Assembly (NCBI GenBank): GCA_003696955.1
Contig: RFGU01000191.1
Location: 1-44,086, forward strand
From: Deltaproteobacteria bacterium
GTDB taxonomy: Bacteria > Myxococcota_A > Polyangia > Nannocystales > Nannocystaceae
DNA length: 44,086 bases
Direction of reading: 5' to 3'
Shown here piece by piece: positions 42,235 through 44,086 of this stretch. The translations under genes were made by a program, and so were the position numbers. The notes under the pieces were generated by a model that was not told the origin of the DNA, made no database searches, and saw nothing but the letters and a program-made list of their open reading frames with translations. Every line of letters begins with the position of its first letter. Position 1 is the stretch's first letter.

Positions 42235-43371
42235 CTACGGGGCCAGACCGGCGGGCCAGCAATCGGGGAAGTCGGGATGGTGATGGATGTGCCGCACGGT
42301 ACACGCGGACATCCCGGCGTGATCCGTCGGCACGCGACATGCTTCGGTCGCCATGGGATCGCGTTGGAACACGATGGTGTGCGACCAGTGCCCCCACACG
42401 TTCTTCGAGCTGCCGGGGGGACAGAAGCTGCAGCCCATGAGGTCGTCCTCCCACCAGCCGGTGGTGATCTCGGTGGCGATGTCGGATGCCTTGCCGGCCA
42501 CTCGCAACTCGAAGACGAGCAGTCCGTGCTCCGACGTGGGCCAGTAGTCGAAGAACATCGCCTTGCCCTGCGCGTCCGTGGTGACGGTCGCGGGGATCGG
42601 CTCGGCGTCCCCGTTGTAGATCGTCGCCGGGTCGGTGGCGTCGGACGGCCGGACCTGCACGACGGCCCCGGGAATGCCCACGCCGTTTTCGTCCCGCACC
42701 TCCACGTGGACCTCGTTGCCGAAGGTGGGCTGCTCGTCGCACGTCCACTGGTGGTGGGTGACGACCTTGTAGACCCCGCCGTCCACGGGATAGCCCTCGG
42801 GGCGGGGTGTCACCGCGATCTTCGCGGACGCCTCGAGCGCCCCGTCGATGGTGGTGCGCAGGCAAAGGTCGCCCTCGGGCACCTCGGGCACCGCGTAGTA
42901 GTAGAGGGCCGTGCCACCTTCGATGGTCTGCGGCTCGTACGGCGTGATCCCCAGGGCCGAGGTGACCTCCAGGGTCATGGGGGGTGCCTCGGTCCGTCCG
43001 AGACCGTTGCCCGCGCGCACGATGACGGTCAACGTGTCTCCAGGGTGCGGCTCGGCCGGATCGAAGATGAACTCCGCGTCGAGCACCGGCGAGGCCGCCG
43101 GGACCGGCTCGCAGGTGAACGGCTCGCTGCCCGCGTCGGGCAGCAGGACCGAGGTGTCGCTGCCCATCCCGGAGCCGGTGCCGGTGCCGGTGCCCCCCGA
43201 GGCCGTGGTGGACGTGGCGGTCGCGCCCGTGTTCGCCGAGCCGACCGAGAGCATGGGCTCGGCCGCCCCGCCGCCGGTGCACGCCGTCGCAGCCGCCATG
43301 AGCGCAGCGACGACGAGAACTGCGCGCGCCGGGCCACGGCCCGCCCGAAGGTTGTGTGATCGCGTTTCCAT
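42235..43371 (-). CDS. Lipoprotein with TG-rich linker and C-terminal dioxygenase-like/cupredoxin-type beta domain (function unknown)
   Basis: 378 residues. The signal peptide ends in the lipobox AAATAC-TGG, followed by a repetitive Thr/Gly/Ser linker (GGTGTGTGSGMGSDT) typical of myxobacterial lipoproteins. Then come two or more beta-sandwich domains, including FNEVHVEVRDENGVGI-like strands (exact: GNEVHVEVRDENGVGIPGAV) that resemble carboxypeptidase-regulatory or Ig-like folds. A C-terminal His-rich end (RHIHHHPDFPDC) could bind metal. Several cysteine pairs are present. ATG 43371 or GTG 43383 may be the start. I do not recognise a catalytic family. Confidence 0.7.
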   Translation of the reverse strand: METRSHNLRAGRGPARAVLVVAALMAAATACTGGGAAEPMLSVGSANTGATATSTTASGGTGTGTGSGMGSDTSVLLPDAGSEPFTCEPVPAASPVLDAEFIFDPAEPHPGDTLTVIVRAGNGLGRTEAPPMTLEVTSALGITPYEPQTIEGGTALYYYAVPEVPEGDLCLRTTIDGALEASAKIAVTPRPEGYPVDGGVYKVVTHHQWTCDEQPTFGNEVHVEVRDENGVGIPGAVVQVRPSDATDPATIYNGDAEPIPATVTTDAQGKAMFFDYWPTSEHGLLVFELRVAGKASDIATEITTGWWEDDLMGCSFCPPGSSKNVWGHWSHTIVFQRDPMATEACRVPTDHAGMSACTVRHIHHHPDFPDCWPAGLAP

Positions 43372-43494
43372 CCCCGCGACCACTCTATCCGAACCTCCGC
43401 CCCACCGCCTACATGGCCCGATCTCGCCCCCCCGCTCGACACCAGCGGCCCATGCACGAGCCTACGGGACGCAACTTCGCGAGGTGCGCAGCGA

Positions 43495-44086
43495 TCAGTG
43501 GCGTCCCTGCACCTGGTGCATGAACGCGTAGAGGGAGCCGAGACGCGGGGCGGACACCTCGTCGAGCCGCTGGGGCCTCGGGGGGCAGTTCCACCGTCAG
43601 GGCGCCGAGGTTCGCCTCGAGTTGTTCGACCGTGCGGGCCCCGAACACGACGCTCGTCACCCCCGGACGACCGAGCAACCAAGAAAGGGCCACCTGGGCC
43701 GGCGCCACGCCCAGGGTCTCGGCCACCTCGACGCACGCCTCCACCGTGTCCCAGGCCTTCGGGTGGTCGTAGCGGCGGCGCCAGTGCTCCTTCTTGGCGA
43801 GCCGTGCGTCGGCGGGCATCGGGCGGCCCCTCCGGTACTTGCCGGTGAGCATGCCGCCCGCCAGCGGCGACCACGGCAGGATCCCGAGACCGAAGGCCTC
43901 GCACGCCGGGACGTGCTCCCGCTCGAGATCGCGGTCGAGCAGGTTGTACTGGGCTTGCAGGCTCACGAAGCGCTCGAGCCCGCCGCGGTCGGACACCCAA
44001 AGGCTCTCCATCAGACGATACGCCGTGTAGTTCGACGCCCCGATGTAGAGCACCTTGCCCGACCGTACGAGATCGTCGAGGGCGCG
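43495..44086 (-). pseudogene. Aldo/keto reductase, 5' end outside window and apparent frameshift near the 3' end
   Basis: NADPH-dependent oxidoreductase of the aldo/keto reductase superfamily. The frame runs off the right edge with RSGKVLYIGASNYTAY, so the GTG near 44053 is internal. Other motifs are LQAQYNLLDRDLE, FGLGILPWSPLAGGMLTGKY and VVFGARTVEQLEANLGAL. After VELPPEA the frame changes to a non-homologous tail running to 43409. In the next frame the expected end appears: RLDEVSAPRLGSLYAFMHQV then a stop at 43495-43497. One extra base near the G runs at 43572-43585 would explain this. It may be a sequencing error or a real mutation, so the pseudogene label is provisional. Confidence 0.8.

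Noticed and set aside
43409-43494. Extra C-terminal tail of the aldo/keto reductase
   Set aside because: Non-homologous sequence, while the expected family ending exists in the neighbouring frame.

Overview
The window is very GC-rich, gene-dense bacterial chromosome. It resembles a delta-proteobacterial/Myxococcota genome, possibly Nannocystales-like. The grounds are a Hanks-type Ser/Thr kinase with a PEGA-like tail, several low-complexity-linker lipoproteins, a fused isobutyryl-CoA mutase (IcmF), PrkA, PilZ, a receiver/histidine-kinase pair and a degenerate enhancer-binding protein. This placement is inferred from gene content only; there is no rRNA in the window. I see no CRISPR array, insertion sequence, integrase or phage gene. 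The region reads as core chromosome with some lineage-specific genes.

Layout. 1-3500: left-truncated sirtuin, then a glycosyltransferase/flippase pair. 3587-7105: CAT-anticodon tRNA with a clear promoter, zinc-ribbon coiled-coil protein, and proB-proA. 7139-10596: hpf, a ferritin-like di-iron protein, and dacB (PBP4). 10627-16720: prkA, a DsbD-like lipoprotein, a nine-repeat membrane-anchored surface protein, and ridA. 16733-19730: tRNA-Val, an MscS channel, and a histidine kinase plus receiver. 19842-24566: an SDR/acyltransferase pair divergent from an alpha/beta hydrolase, inositol-3-phosphate synthase and CTP:inositol-1-phosphate cytidylyltransferase. 24602-28529: dprA, a LysM protein and a CpoB-like TPR lipoprotein (one minus-strand operon), then a small secreted protein. 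28540-36131: icmF, an extensin-like lipoprotein, the Ser/Thr kinase and a four-S1-domain protein. 36176-40239: thpR, a PilZ protein, a small helical protein and the pgk-tpiA-secG glycolysis/secretion operon. 40240-44086: a structured 326-nt intergenic region, a degenerate enhancer-binding protein, two lipoproteins, and a right-truncated aldo/keto reductase that appears frameshifted.

How the genes work together. proB-proA carry out the first two steps of proline synthesis. pgk-tpiA are adjacent glycolytic steps coupled to secG by start/stop overlap. Inositol-3-phosphate synthase followed by an IPCT-type cytidylyltransferase should convert glucose-6-phosphate to CDP-inositol, yet no CDP-alcohol phosphotransferase is present to use it. 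The destination of that activated inositol is the most interesting open question here. The CpoB-like/LysM/DprA run links envelope proteins with a DNA-uptake factor. The second notable candidate is the Fis-type regulator that has lost the sigma-54 contact motif and the Walker B glutamate.

Many start codons lie 6-10 nt downstream of a TANNNT-type hexamer with no Shine-Dalgarno sequence, suggesting frequent leaderless transcripts. Strong hairpins separate several convergent gene pairs.
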